From Haloactinospora alba (GTDB taxonomy: Bacteria > Actinomycetota > Actinomycetes > Streptosporangiales > Streptosporangiaceae), in contig NZ_VFQC01000003.1 in NCBI RefSeq assembly GCF_006717075.1, positions 124,001 to 188,000 on the forward strand: DNA of 64,000 nucleotides, in the 5' to 3' direction. The translations under genes were made by a program, and so were the position numbers. The notes under the pieces were generated by a model. That model saw nothing but the letters and a program-made list of their open reading frames with translations. It was not told the DNA's origin and did no database searches. Each line of letters starts with the position of its first letter. Position 1 is the first letter of the stretch. Of this stretch, positions 16,725 through 25,900 are shown piece after piece.

Positions 16725-17306
16725 CTACCGGGTGTCCGTGGGAAGAACGCCGCCGGTCAGGCGGCGCGCCCGCTCTAGGGGGTCGGGCACGCTCCGGAGC
16801 AGCAGCGCTGTGATCGTGCCCTCGTAGATCACCACGATGTCCGCCGCCGCCTGTTCCGGTTCGGCGGCTCCGGCCGCGCGCGTGAGCTCGGTGAGGCGCC
16901 GCCGCAGGTGCGCCTTGTGTTCGGTGATCGCGGCGAGCGCGGGGTGCTCGGCGTCGGTGATCTCGACAGCGGCGTCGACCTGCGCGCAGCCGCGGTAGCC
17001 GCCCTCGGCCGCCCACCACCGCTCCAGGGCGTCGAAGAGCGCCACGACGCGGTGCCGCGGGGTGGCAGCGGCGGCGATGGCGGCCTCCCAGTCCGCCCGC
17101 CAGCGGCGGTCGCGGTCCTCGAGGTAGGCGGCCACGAGCCGGTCCTTGCCTCCGAACTGCTTGTACAGCGTGGCCAGGGCCACGTCGGCGCGCGCGACGA
17201 CCGCGTCGATACCGGTGGCGTTGATGCCGTGGGCGTAGAACAGTTCGCCTGCGGCGGCGAGAAGGCGTTCGCGGGCCGATGGTTGAGGTTGCTGATCAGG
17301 TGCCAC
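16725..17306 (-). CDS. TetR/AcrR-family repressor
   Basis: 193-residue regulator. The N-terminal helix-turn-helix reads ERLLAAAGELFYAHGINATGIDAVVARADVALATLYKQFGGKDRL, fully typical of TetR. The C-terminal ligand-binding domain includes RGCAQVDAAVEITDAEHP, matching the TetR_C subfamily often called YcdC/AcrR-like. GTG start; upstream is almost leaderless. A near-perfect 15-bp inverted repeat overlaps the divergent promoter region, so it very likely represses itself and the adjacent hydrolase. Confidence 0.92.
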   Translation of the reverse strand: MAPDQQPQPSARERLLAAAGELFYAHGINATGIDAVVARADVALATLYKQFGGKDRLVAAYLEDRDRRWRADWEAAIAAAATPRHRVVALFDALERWWAAEGGYRGCAQVDAAVEITDAEHPALAAITEHKAHLRRRLTELTRAAGAAEPEQAAADIVVIYEGTITALLLRSVPDPLERARRLTGGVLPTDTR

Positions 17307-17314
17307 CGGACTAG

Positions 17315-17347
17315 TATAACGGTCGTTCTGGTAGAACGATCGTTATA
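17315..17347. promoter_or_regulatory. TetR operator between regulator and hydrolase
   Basis: Palindrome TATAACGGTCGTTCT-GGT-AGAACGATCGTTATA: 15-bp arms with one mismatch and a 3-base centre. It lies 8 bases from the repressor start codon and 40 from the hydrolase start, positioned to block both promoters. Confidence 0.85.
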
Positions 17348-17387
17348 CCTACGGTCGGGTTCCGTGCCCGTGGACAGGAGGAGTGCC

Positions 17388-18239
17388 GTGTCCGAGCTTC
17401 TGGACAGTGAGGTCGTGCTCGACGGCGTGCGACTGGCCTACCGCGACCGCGGCGCCGGTGAGCCCGTGGTGTTCCTGCACGGCACCCCGTCGCACTCGTT
17501 CATCTGGCGCGACATCGTTCCCGAGGTCGAGTGGGCCGGATACCGGGTCGTGCTGTTCGACCTGCTGGGCTACGGCCGCTCGGAACGGCCGCTGACCCGC
17601 GACACCTCGGTGGTCGGGCAGGTCCGGGTCCTTGAGGGGCTCCTGCGGCACCTGGGAATCGACCGGTTCTCCCTGGTCGCCCACGACATCGGCGGCGCCG
17701 TCGCCCAGCTCCTGGCCACCGCCCACCCTCGGCGCGTGCGCCGGCTGATGCTCGTCGACACGGTCAGCTACGACTCCTGGCCCTCGCAGACCTGGCGGAC
17801 GATCATCCGCGACCACCTCCCTGGCTACGCCGCCATGCCGGCGCGTGACTTCGAGGAGATGCTGACCGGTCAACTGCGGATGACCGTGGCGGACCCCGAC
17901 CGTATGAGCGGTGAGGTGCTGGAGGCCTACCTCGCGCCGCACCGGTCGGCGCTGGGGCGGATCTCGTTCTTCGAACACCAGGTCCGGCACTACGACTCCA
18001 GCCCCACACAGCGGGTCGCGCCCGCGCTGGCGCGGTTGACCATGCCGGTGCGCCTGCTGTGGGGAGCCCAGGACACCTGGCAGCCCCTCGCCTACGCCAG
18101 GCGGCTCGCCGCGGACATTCCCGGCTCGGAGCTGGCCGTGGTCGACGACGGCGGCCACTTCCTCATGGAGGACCAGCCGGCGCGGGTCCGCGGTGAGGTC
18201 CTCGACTTCCTGGCGTCCGGGGACGAGGGGCGACCGTAG
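17388..18239 (+). CDS. Alpha/beta hydrolase, haloalkane dehalogenase/epoxide hydrolase type
   Basis: 283-residue alpha/beta-fold hydrolase. The oxyanion motif HGTP is at residues 31-34 and is followed by SHSFIWRDIVP. The nucleophile elbow is AHDIGG with Asp100 instead of serine, as in haloalkane dehalogenases, epoxide hydrolases and fluoroacetate dehalogenases. The acid lies in LLWGAQDTWQP and the catalytic His in DDGGHFLMEDQP. FDLLGYGRSERP is also typical. The GTG start has AGGAGGA six bases upstream. Divergent from a TetR gene and behind its operator, so probably induced by a substrate or related toxic compound. Substrate undetermined. Confidence 0.88.
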   Translation: MSELLDSEVVLDGVRLAYRDRGAGEPVVFLHGTPSHSFIWRDIVPEVEWAGYRVVLFDLLGYGRSERPLTRDTSVVGQVRVLEGLLRHLGIDRFSLVAHDIGGAVAQLLATAHPRRVRRLMLVDTVSYDSWPSQTWRTIIRDHLPGYAAMPARDFEEMLTGQLRMTVADPDRMSGEVLEAYLAPHRSALGRISFFEHQVRHYDSSPTQRVAPALARLTMPVRLLWGAQDTWQPLAYARRLAADIPGSELAVVDDGGHFLMEDQPARVRGEVLDFLASGDEGRP

Positions 18240-18575
18240 GCCGCTCCGGGTGCCCGCCGCGCCATCCCGTGCGTCGCTGGTGCGGCAGGTGCGGTTCCGG
18301 CTGTGGTCGTCCGTGCCGTTGCCCGGCGGTTCATGCGGGTAGTAGCCCCGTCACGTCGGGAATCGCTACGACACGCCACTTCTGGGCTGTTTGCCCGTTT
18401 TGATGGGTTTTTCGTAACGAACGTGCATACTCCTTCGCGTGTGGGTTAGTAGTGCCACGCCGCGTGTCGGTGCCGAATCAACGAACGCGGCGCCGCCGCA
18501 AGGCAACGTTCGGCACAAGAAGACGGAAAAAAGTGGCAAAGTGATGACACACTGCCGACCTCGTATGGGACCGAT
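18240..18575. other. Intergenic region upstream of the GNAT gene
   Basis: No convincing gene. The stretch around 18390-18440 is AT-richer (GATGGGTTTTTCGTAACG) and may hold the promoter for the acetyltransferase; no clear operator is seen. Confidence 0.35.
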
Positions 18576-19313
18576 ATGTCATGCGCCATCTGCGGGGAAA
18601 CGCAGGACCATGTACCGTGCCCCAGATCCGGGTGCGTGAACTCCGCCGCGCCGGCGACGGAAGCGGAACCGTTGCTGGTGCGCGTCATGGAACTCACCGA
18701 CCTGCCCACGGCGGTCGCGATGCACAAGACACAGCTCCCCACCGGTTTCTTCGTGGAACTGGGGGAGCGCTTCCTCAGCCGCTACTACCGCACGTTCCTC
18801 ACCAGCCCCGCCGCCGTCGCACTGGTCGCCGACGTCGGTGGTGAGACGGCCGGATACCTCGTGGGATGCACCGACGAGTCGGCGCACCGCCGCCACGTAC
18901 TCCAGCTGGAACGGTGGAACCTCACCATGATCGGCGTGTCCTCGCTTCTGGCACGGCCGGCACTGACCGCGCACTTCGTACGCACCCGCGCGCAGCGCTA
19001 CCTGCGCCAACTCCGCCACGCCGGTGCGGCACCGTCACCCGACCCCGCCCCCACCGAGACGTCCGTGCGCACCGGGATGCTCAACCACATCGCCGTGGAC
19101 ACCCAGTACCGGGGGGCGGGGATCGGCGCGACACTCGTACGCAGCTTCGTGGAGATCGCCCGGACGCACGGAACCGGGCGCCTGCAGCTCTACACCGCCC
19201 GCGACAAGGAGAAGACCCAGCGGTTCTACGAACGGTTGGGCTGGACCGGCCACGAGCCGCTGACCGACGTGGACGGCAGGCAGTGGGTCCCCTTCTCACT
19301 GGAGCTCTCGTAA
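18576..19313 (+). CDS. GNAT-family N-acetyltransferase
   Basis: 245-residue acetyltransferase transferring acetyl from acetyl-CoA to an unknown amine. The CoA-binding motif A reads HIAVDTQYRGAGIGATLVRSFVEIA, with the Q/R-x-x-G-x-G/A loop, and is followed by LQLYTARDKEKTQRFYERLGW, the usual motif B. The start is uncertain. The ATG gives an N-terminal stretch with four cysteines (C3, C6, C15, C20) that could be a small metal site or an artefact of choosing too early a start; an in-frame GTG 20 codons later removes it. No strong ribosome-binding site supports either. Confidence 0.82.
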   Translation: MSCAICGETQDHVPCPRSGCVNSAAPATEAEPLLVRVMELTDLPTAVAMHKTQLPTGFFVELGERFLSRYYRTFLTSPAAVALVADVGGETAGYLVGCTDESAHRRHVLQLERWNLTMIGVSSLLARPALTAHFVRTRAQRYLRQLRHAGAAPSPDPAPTETSVRTGMLNHIAVDTQYRGAGIGATLVRSFVEIARTHGTGRLQLYTARDKEKTQRFYERLGWTGHEPLTDVDGRQWVPFSLELS

Positions 19314-19399
19314 CAAGGGGCCGTATCCCGGAGGGGAACCGGGCGTCGGTACGCTTCGTCCCATGGCAAGACCGTGCCGGACGAGCGACGGGAGCCCCC

Positions 19400-19849
19400 G
19401 TGGACGGTGAGACGACCAAGGAACTGTTCGGATGGCTCGTCATGACGGCCTTCGGCGCCGGATTCGCGGGCTTCGGCGGGTGGTACCTGCGGCGGCTGGT
19501 GTGGCTGCGCAGGAACGGCCTCCGCGTCCCGGGCCGCGTGGGCGGGCGGAACTGGTCGCTGACCGTGGACACGGACGGGCCGACGAGCGTCAGCGCCAGG
19601 TCCAGCTCCCGCTACCGGTTCCGCACGGCGGAGGGAGAGGAGGTCAGCGCCGCGCAACGGTTCGCGTTCTCCCACAACATGCTGCGCGAGGGCCAGCACG
19701 TCACCGTGGCCTACAACCCCGCCAACCCGCGGGAGTCGGAGATCGTGGAGGCCAAGTCGCAGGTCATCAGCGCGCTGCTGTTCCTGTTGCTGGGCGGGTT
19801 GTTCCTCGTCATCGGCCTACTCCTGGTCGCCGCCACCCTCACCCCCTGA
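19400..19849 (+). CDS. DUF3592-type membrane protein
   Basis: 149 residues with one N-terminal helix (WLVMTAFGAGFAGFGGWYL), a soluble beta-rich segment, and one C-terminal helix (ALLFLLLGGLFLVIGLLLVA). The middle carries the DUF3592 pattern: RVPGRV, SRYRFRTAEGEEVSA, and VTVAYNPANPRESEIVE. Function unknown. GTG start chosen for GGGAG five bases upstream. Its 3' end overlaps the 3' end of otsB on the opposite strand by 33 bases. Confidence 0.8.
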   Translation: MDGETTKELFGWLVMTAFGAGFAGFGGWYLRRLVWLRRNGLRVPGRVGGRNWSLTVDTDGPTSVSARSSSRYRFRTAEGEEVSAAQRFAFSHNMLREGQHVTVAYNPANPRESEIVEAKSQVISALLFLLLGGLFLVIGLLLVAATLTP

Positions 19850-20671
19850 CGGCGCCTCCGGCAGCGCCGCCCGGAGCTCGGCCAGCAGCCCGGCGACACC
19901 GGCCGGGCCTCCGACCACGAGGTCGGCGCGTTCGGCCAGGGCCGCCACCTCCTCCGAGGCGCTGCACACCGTGACACCCGCGACCCCCTGGCCGCGCAGG
20001 TGCTCGACCGCGTCGAAAGCGGCGAGGTCGGCCAGGTCGTCCCCGGCGTACAGCACGCTGGTGGCGCCCCACTCGCGGACGAGGGGCTGCAACGCCGCCC
20101 CCTTGTCCATGCCGGGCGGGCGCAGCTCGAGTACCAACCGGCCCGGCTCCACCACCAGACCGTGGCGCTGCGCCAGCTCCTCCAACGACGGCCGCACCAG
20201 AGCCAGCGCCGCCTGGGGGCCGGCCGCGTTGCGGGTGTGCACCGCCAGAGCCTGCCCCTTGTCCTCCACGCTGGTGCCCTCCGGAGCACCCACCCGCTCC
20301 AGCAGCCCGGGCAGTTCCCGACGGACCCGCTCCACCCCGGGCGGCGGCGCGGGGGTGGTGACGGCGCCGCCGTCCCAACGCTCCCGCCCGTACTGGCCCA
20401 GCACGGTGACCCCGCCGATCCCGGCGAGTCCGCCGTAGTCCACCGCCGTTCGGGCGGGGCGCCCGGTGACGACGGCCACCCGCCCCACCCGCGGGGACAG
20501 CCGTGCCAGCTCGGACACCGCCCCGGGGTGGGCGCGCGCGTCACTCGGGTCCGCCACGATCGGCGCCAACGTGCCGTCGAAGTCGAACGCGAGCAGGGCC
20601 GTTCCGGGAGCGGCGGTCAGCCGGTCGAGCCCGTCGGCGCCCGCGCGCGTGCGGGGGCGGGGCAGCGCCAC
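19817..20671 (-). CDS. otsB: Trehalose-6-phosphate phosphatase
   Basis: HAD-superfamily phosphatase releasing trehalose from trehalose 6-phosphate, the second step of the OtsAB pathway. About 284 residues. HAD motif I is LAFDFDGTLAPIVADP with the catalytic aspartates, motif II VAVVTGRPA, motif III the lysine in PPGMDKGAAL, and motif IV VLYAGDDLADLAAF. I chose the GTG giving VALPRPRTRAG because GAGGAG lies seven bases upstream; an upstream GTG adds 19 Pro/Arg-rich residues. The matching synthase gene otsA is about 20 kb away beyond the biosynthetic operon. The PKS-NRPS operon ends 94 bases upstream on the same strand. Confidence 0.93.
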   Translation of the reverse strand: MALPRPRTRAGADGLDRLTAAPGTALLAFDFDGTLAPIVADPSDARAHPGAVSELARLSPRVGRVAVVTGRPARTAVDYGGLAGIGGVTVLGQYGRERWDGGAVTTPAPPPGVERVRRELPGLLERVGAPEGTSVEDKGQALAVHTRNAAGPQAALALVRPSLEELAQRHGLVVEPGRLVLELRPPGMDKGAALQPLVREWGATSVLYAGDDLADLAAFDAVEHLRGQGVAGVTVCSASEEVAALAERADLVVGGPAGVAGLLAELRAALPEAPSGGEGGGDQE

Positions 20672-20704
20672 AGCGTAACTCCTCGGGTCGGGGCGGGCGG
20701 GCGG

Positions 20705-20730
20705 GCGTGGAATCGGTCGCGGTTCCACGC
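20705..20730 (-). terminator. Hairpin between thioesterase gene and otsB
   Basis: Perfect 8-bp stem GCGTGGAA/TTCCACGC with a 10-base loop, placed between the end of the biosynthetic operon and otsB. No U tract follows on the minus strand, so termination may be partial and otsB could receive read-through. Confidence 0.4.
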
Positions 20731-20765
20731 TAGCGGCAACGGCGGCGCCGGGAGCGCTTCGCCCC

Positions 20766-21500
20766 TCACTGTTCCGGAACGCACTCCGCGCGGAGGTGCT
20801 CCAGCAGCTCCCCTTCCCGCTGCCGCGGGTAGAAGTGGCCGCCGGGAAACTGGAGGAACCGGAACGGCCCGGTGGTGGTCTCGCTCCACCGCCGCACCTC
20901 CGCCGCGGTGAACAACGGGTCGCGACGCCCCCGGAGGGCGGTGACCGGTGCCGCCAGCGCCTTCCGCTCGGCGGGGCGGTAGGTCTCGCACAGCCTCAGG
21001 TCGTTGCGGAGCACGGCGAGGACGGGAGCCAGCACGTCCCGGTGCCCGGAGAGCTCCCCGTCGGAGAGCGTGTCGAGGTGCTCCATGAGGCGGTCGTCCG
21101 GTGCCAGGTGGAACTGTTCCCGTGTCCCCGGCAGGTGCGGTGCCCGGTAGCTGGAGGCGAACAGGCGGCTGGGGACGGCGCCGAGCTCCGAGACCCGGTG
21201 GGCCAGCTCGAAGGCGAGCAGCGCCCCCATGCTGTGCCCGAAGAACGCGAACGGGCCGCGCAGCTGTTCGAGGAGCGGGTCCAGCAGGGCCTCCGCGACC
21301 GCCGGGACCGACGCGGGCGGCGGTTCCGACCAGCGCGCGCCCCGCCCCGGAAGCCGCACCGACAGCAGCTCCACCGCCGGGGCGAGCGCCGGCCCCCAGT
21401 CGGCGAACGGCGGGGACAGGGAACCCGCGTAGGGGAAGCACACGAGCTGGAACGGGGCGTCGCTCGCGTTGTTGTCCGGACGCAGCCACGCGCTGGTCAT
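20766..21500 (-). CDS. Type II thioesterase of the PKS-NRPS operon
   Basis: External thioesterase of 244 residues that removes misprimed or stalled acyl groups from carrier proteins. The alpha/beta-hydrolase features are CFPYAGSLSPPFADW near residue 21, the nucleophile elbow FFGHSMGALLAFELAH with Ser90, and a C-terminal FPGGHFYPRQ with the catalytic histidine. The P-G-R-G patch LLSVRLPGRGARW is typical of RifR/SrfD-type enzymes. The ATG overlaps the stop of the condensation gene as ATGA. No TE domain is fused to the megasynthase, so this enzyme might also assist release, although editing is the usual role. Confidence 0.93.
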   Translation of the reverse strand: MTSAWLRPDNNASDAPFQLVCFPYAGSLSPPFADWGPALAPAVELLSVRLPGRGARWSEPPPASVPAVAEALLDPLLEQLRGPFAFFGHSMGALLAFELAHRVSELGAVPSRLFASSYRAPHLPGTREQFHLAPDDRLMEHLDTLSDGELSGHRDVLAPVLAVLRNDLRLCETYRPAERKALAAPVTALRGRRDPLFTAAEVRRWSETTTGPFRFLQFPGGHFYPRQREGELLEHLRAECVPEQ

Positions 21501-22987
21501 CGCCACTCCGCCACGGTGAGGGAAGGGGTGTCGAGGAGGTCCGCCAGCAGGGACCGGTACCGCCGGGTCCACTCCCGGACGGTCCCGGTGGTGAGGAAGT
21601 CGGTGGAAAGCTCCCAGAAGAACCGGAGGCCGTCCTCCGGGGAGGCGGTAGCTCCCAGGTCGGACCGGGCACCCGAGGTGGTCACCTCCGTGACCGTGGC
21701 GTCGGGGCCGCCCAGGTCCAGGGAGCGGGGCTCCGGCGGGTTCAGCACGAACCAGGTCTGCGGGAAGCGTTCCCCGCCGGGGTACTCGTGCAGCCGCAGC
21801 CACTCCCGCAGCAGCGGCAGCGGGAGCGCCTGGTGCTCGACGGCGCCCAGCACCGTCCGCCCCGTGGCGCGCACCGCGTCCTGCACCGTGCTCGCGGGGT
21901 CGAACCGGACACGGAGCGGCAGCGCCGTCATGAGCATCCCCACCAGCGGTTCGAACTCCCGGCGCTCCCGGTTGGCGAAGTTCCCGATGACGACGGCCTC
22001 GTCCCGCCCGGTCAGCAGGGTCAGCAGCCGCGCGAACACCGTCAGCAGGACCGTGTACACGGTCACCCCCGACGACCGGGCGCACTCCTCCAGCCGGTCG
22101 GTGAGCGCGCGGTCGAGCGGCATCGGGCACACCGCCCCCGCCCCGGACAGCTGGTCGGGGCGGGGGCGGTCACCCGGCAGCGGCGTGTCGAGGGCGGCTC
22201 CGGCGAGCTCCTCGCGCCAGTAGTGTTCCAGCCGCCGCCCGTGCGGTCCCTCGAGGAGCTGGTTCTGCCACCGGGCGTGGTCCACGAGCCGGGTGGTGAG
22301 GGGCGGGAGCGGACCCGCGTCCCCGGGTTCCGCGGTGTACAGCGCCTCCAGCTCACGGAGCAGGACGCCGACGGACACCGCGTCGGTGACCATGTGGTGC
22401 TGGACCAGCACCAGCACCCACTCCCGCGGGCCGACGCGGGCGAGCGGCGCGCGGAACAGCGGCCCGCGGGCCGGGTCGAAGGGGGCGCGGGCGGCGTCGC
22501 CGCACCACCGGGCGACCTCCTCCTCCGGCGCGCGGGACCGGTCGGCGCCGGGCCGCAGGTCCACCGTGTCCGGGCGGGGCGGGAACTCCGGCAGCACCTC
22601 CTGGACGAGCCGGCCCGCGTACTCCCGGAAGCGGGTGCGCAGCCCCTGGTGGCGGTCCGCGAGCGCGCGCAGGGCGCGGTCCAGCCGGGAGGTGTCGAGC
22701 GGCCCCGAGATGTCCAGCCGGTAGGCGACGTTCCAGGTCTCCGGGGTGTTGGTGCGGGAGTGGCGGTCCGCGAGGTAGCGCTGCATCCACGCCGCCGGGC
22801 CGCTCGCCGCCAACGGGGGAGCGCCCGGGGGCAGTTCGGCCAGCAGCCGCGGCTTGTGGCGGCGCAGCTCCGCGAGCACGGTGTCGGTGAGCGCCCCCTC
22901 CGGCGCGTCGAACGCGAGGCTCCCGTCCCGGTTGGACAGTTGGATGTCCTCCTCGCGCAGGTGCAGGACAAGCTCGTGAACGTTCAC
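21497..22987 (-). CDS. Free-standing NRPS condensation protein with TubC-like docking domain
   Basis: 496 residues. The first ~55 (VNVHELVLHLREEDIQL ... GALTDTVLAELRRHKPRLLAEL) form a TubC-type N-terminal docking domain, which binds the C-terminus of an upstream NRPS protein. The rest is one condensation domain with active-site HHMVTDA at residues 197-203 (HHxxxD kept, last Gly replaced by Ala) and a late VIGNFANRE segment corresponding to the conserved latch region. There is no adenylation or carrier domain. It would therefore take the chain from the last PCP and condense it with a free nucleophile or cyclise it. GTG start overlaps the upstream stop as GTGA. Confidence 0.9.
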   Translation of the reverse strand: MNVHELVLHLREEDIQLSNRDGSLAFDAPEGALTDTVLAELRRHKPRLLAELPPGAPPLAASGPAAWMQRYLADRHSRTNTPETWNVAYRLDISGPLDTSRLDRALRALADRHQGLRTRFREYAGRLVQEVLPEFPPRPDTVDLRPGADRSRAPEEEVARWCGDAARAPFDPARGPLFRAPLARVGPREWVLVLVQHHMVTDAVSVGVLLRELEALYTAEPGDAGPLPPLTTRLVDHARWQNQLLEGPHGRRLEHYWREELAGAALDTPLPGDRPRPDQLSGAGAVCPMPLDRALTDRLEECARSSGVTVYTVLLTVFARLLTLLTGRDEAVVIGNFANRERREFEPLVGMLMTALPLRVRFDPASTVQDAVRATGRTVLGAVEHQALPLPLLREWLRLHEYPGGERFPQTWFVLNPPEPRSLDLGGPDATVTEVTTSGARSDLGATASPEDGLRFFWELSTDFLTTGTVREWTRRYRSLLADLLDTPSLTVAEWR

Positions 22988-25900
22988 ACGGTCCCCTCTA
23001 CTCGGTTGCCCGGTGCGGTCGGCGCGGCGGCGGTTCCCGGGTCGGCCTGCTCGAGGCGTTCCGCCATGCCGCGGACGGTGGGCGCCCGGAAGAACTCGGT
23101 CAGGGACACCTCCCCGCCCAGTTCGTCCCGGATCCGGTTGAGCAGGGCCACGGCCTGCAGCGAGTGCCCGCCGAGCTCGAAGAACGAGGTGTCCGGATGG
23201 ACACCGGAGACACCGAGGTGGGACTCCCACACCCGCCGGACCCGCTCAGCGGCGTCGCTGAGGGGAGCCGGGGGGTCCTGCCGCTCCGGGGCCGCTGGGG
23301 GAAGGGCCGCGCGGTCCACCTTGCCGTTGACGCCCATCGGCAGGGACGGCAGGAAGACCCAGGCGGTGGGGACCATGTAGTGGGGCAGCGTCCGGTGGAG
23401 CTCCGCCGCCAGCTCGGCCCGGACCGCCGGGGTGCCGCCGTCCCCGGCGTCGTCGGTCAGCGTGACGTAGGCGGCGAGGTACGGTTCGGCGCCGCCGTCC
23501 TGCACCAGCACCACCGCCTGCCGCACCGGGTCGGTGCCGTTGAGGGCGTGCTCCACCTCCCCCGGCTCCACCCGCCAGCCGCGGATCTTGGTCTGGTCGT
23601 CCTCCCGTCCCAGGTACTCCAGCGTCCCGTCGCCGCGCCACCGGCCCAGGTCGCCGGTGCGGTACATACGCCGCCGCGGTTCGGAGGAGAAGGGGTCGGT
23701 CCCGAACGCGCGTCCCGTCTCCTCGGGCCGGCCGACGTAACCGCGCGCCACCCCGGAACCGGAGACGTGGATCTCGCCGACCGCGCCGACCGGCACCGGT
23801 CTGCCACCGGGGTCCAGGAGGCGCAGGGTCGTGTCCGCGACCGGGCCGCCCACGGGCGGGACCGGATCGTCGAGGTCGGTGACGCGGTGGGCGGCGACCA
23901 CGTGCGTCTCGGTGGGGCCGTACTCGTTGAACAGGGCGCAGTCGGGGTTCTCGGTGAGGAACCGCCGGACCGGGGACGTGATGGTGAGGCGTTCCGCGGT
24001 GTTCACCACCTCACGCAGGTGCGGTGCCGGCCCCTCCGCCGACAGCGCCTCCAGGAGGTGCCGCAGCGGGGTGAACGGCACGATGACGCGTTCCACGCGC
24101 TGGTCGCGGACCACGGCCGCCAGCGCCCGCGGGTCGAAGCGCTGCTCCTCGCTGACCAGCACCAGGCTCCCGCCGGTGGTGAGGGCGGTGAAGATCTCCT
24201 GGCTGGCGACGTCGAACCCGCAGGACGCGAACTGCAGGGTCCGCATCGGCGTCCGGTTCGCGGCGTACCAGTCCGTGAGCGCCACCAGGCAGCGGTGGGG
24301 CATCGCGATGCCCTTGGGGCGTCCCGTCGACCCGGACGTGTACAGGCAGTACAGCAGGTTGTCGGGGGTGGTGACGCAGTCGGGGTCGGAGTCGTCGGCA
24401 CCGTCCGGGACGGTGGCGGCCTCGGGGATGTCGAGCACCGTGACACCGTCGGGTATCCGCATCGGCGCCTCCCCGGCCTGGTCGGTCACGAGCACCCCGG
24501 CGCCGCTGTCGTCGAGCATGAACGCGAGGCGCTCCCCGCCGAGGAGCGCGTCGAGGGGCAGGTAGGCCCCGCCGGCCTTGGCGACGGCCAGCAGCGCCAC
24601 CACGAGGCGGGGGGACCGGGACACGAGCACACCGACACTGTCGTCGGGGCGGACCCCCGCCGCGCGCAGCCGGTGGGCGAGCTGGTTCGCGGCGGCGTTG
24701 AGCTCCCGGTAGGTCCACGTCTCGTCGCCGCTGAGCACGGCGGTGGCGTCGGGGGTGGCGGCGACCTGACGCTCGACGCGCTGGTGCAGGCACTCCTCCG
24801 GCGGCGGGGCGGGCCGCGCCTGGTGCTCCAGCAGGAACCGCCGGTCGCCCTCGGTCAGCCCGCCGGTGGCGGAGAGGGGTGCCTCCGGTTCGGCGACGGC
24901 GGCATCGAGGGTGGTGTGGAGGTAGTCGAGGAGGCGCCGGGCCGTGGCGGGGTCGAACACGTCCGTGTTGTACTCCAGGTGGCACTGGACGCCCTCGGGG
25001 CGGTTCTCCAGGTAGAGGGTGAGGTCGAACGGTGCCTTCTCCACCCCGGCGTTCAGCAGCCGCGCCTCCACGCCCGGCAGGTCGAACTCGAAGACCGGTT
25101 CGTTCTCGAACTCCACCATGACCTGGAAGACCGGGGTGCGGCCGGGATCGCGTTCCGGTGCGACGCGCCGCACGACCTCCTCGAAGGGCGCGTCCTCGTG
25201 GTCCTGGGCGTCCAGCAGGGTGGTGCGTGTCCGGGTGACCAGGTCGGCGAACGTGGGGTCGCCGGCGAGGTCGAGCCGCAGCGCGAGGGTGTTGGCGAAG
25301 AACCCCACGAGGTCCCCCGTGCCCTCCGGTCTTCCGGCGACGGGAGTGCCCACCAGGATGTCGTCCTGACCGCTGAACCTGTGGAGCACCTCCCCCAGCC
25401 CGGCGAGGAGGGTCGTGAACAGTGTCGCCCGCTGCCCGCGGGAGAACTCCCGCAGCCGTTCCGACAGGTCCCGCGGCAGCAGGTGGAACAGGGAACCGCC
25501 GGGGGAGACCGGTACCTGCGGGCGCGGCCGGTCGAACGGCAGCCGCAGTTCCGGCAGCGGACCCGCGAGCTGGTTCGTCCAGTAGCGCAGGCTCTCCTCG
25601 GCGGAGCCGCCGTCCACCGCCGCGCGCTGCTCCCGGGCGTGGCGGGTGTAGGTCGTCGTCAGTTCCGGCAGGTCGGGGGCGCGGCCCTCGGCACTGGCCC
25701 GGTAGGTCTCGGACAGCTCCCTGGTCAGCACGAGCGCGGAGAGACTGTCGATGACGATGTGGTGCATCGCCAGCACCAGCACGTGGTGGGTGTCGGAGAA
25801 CCGCAGCAGCCGCGCCCGGATGAGGGGGCCGTTCTCCAGGTCGAAGGGGTGGTTCCCCTCCTCGGCGGTCACCTCCCGCAGCGCGGACTCGACACTGTCG

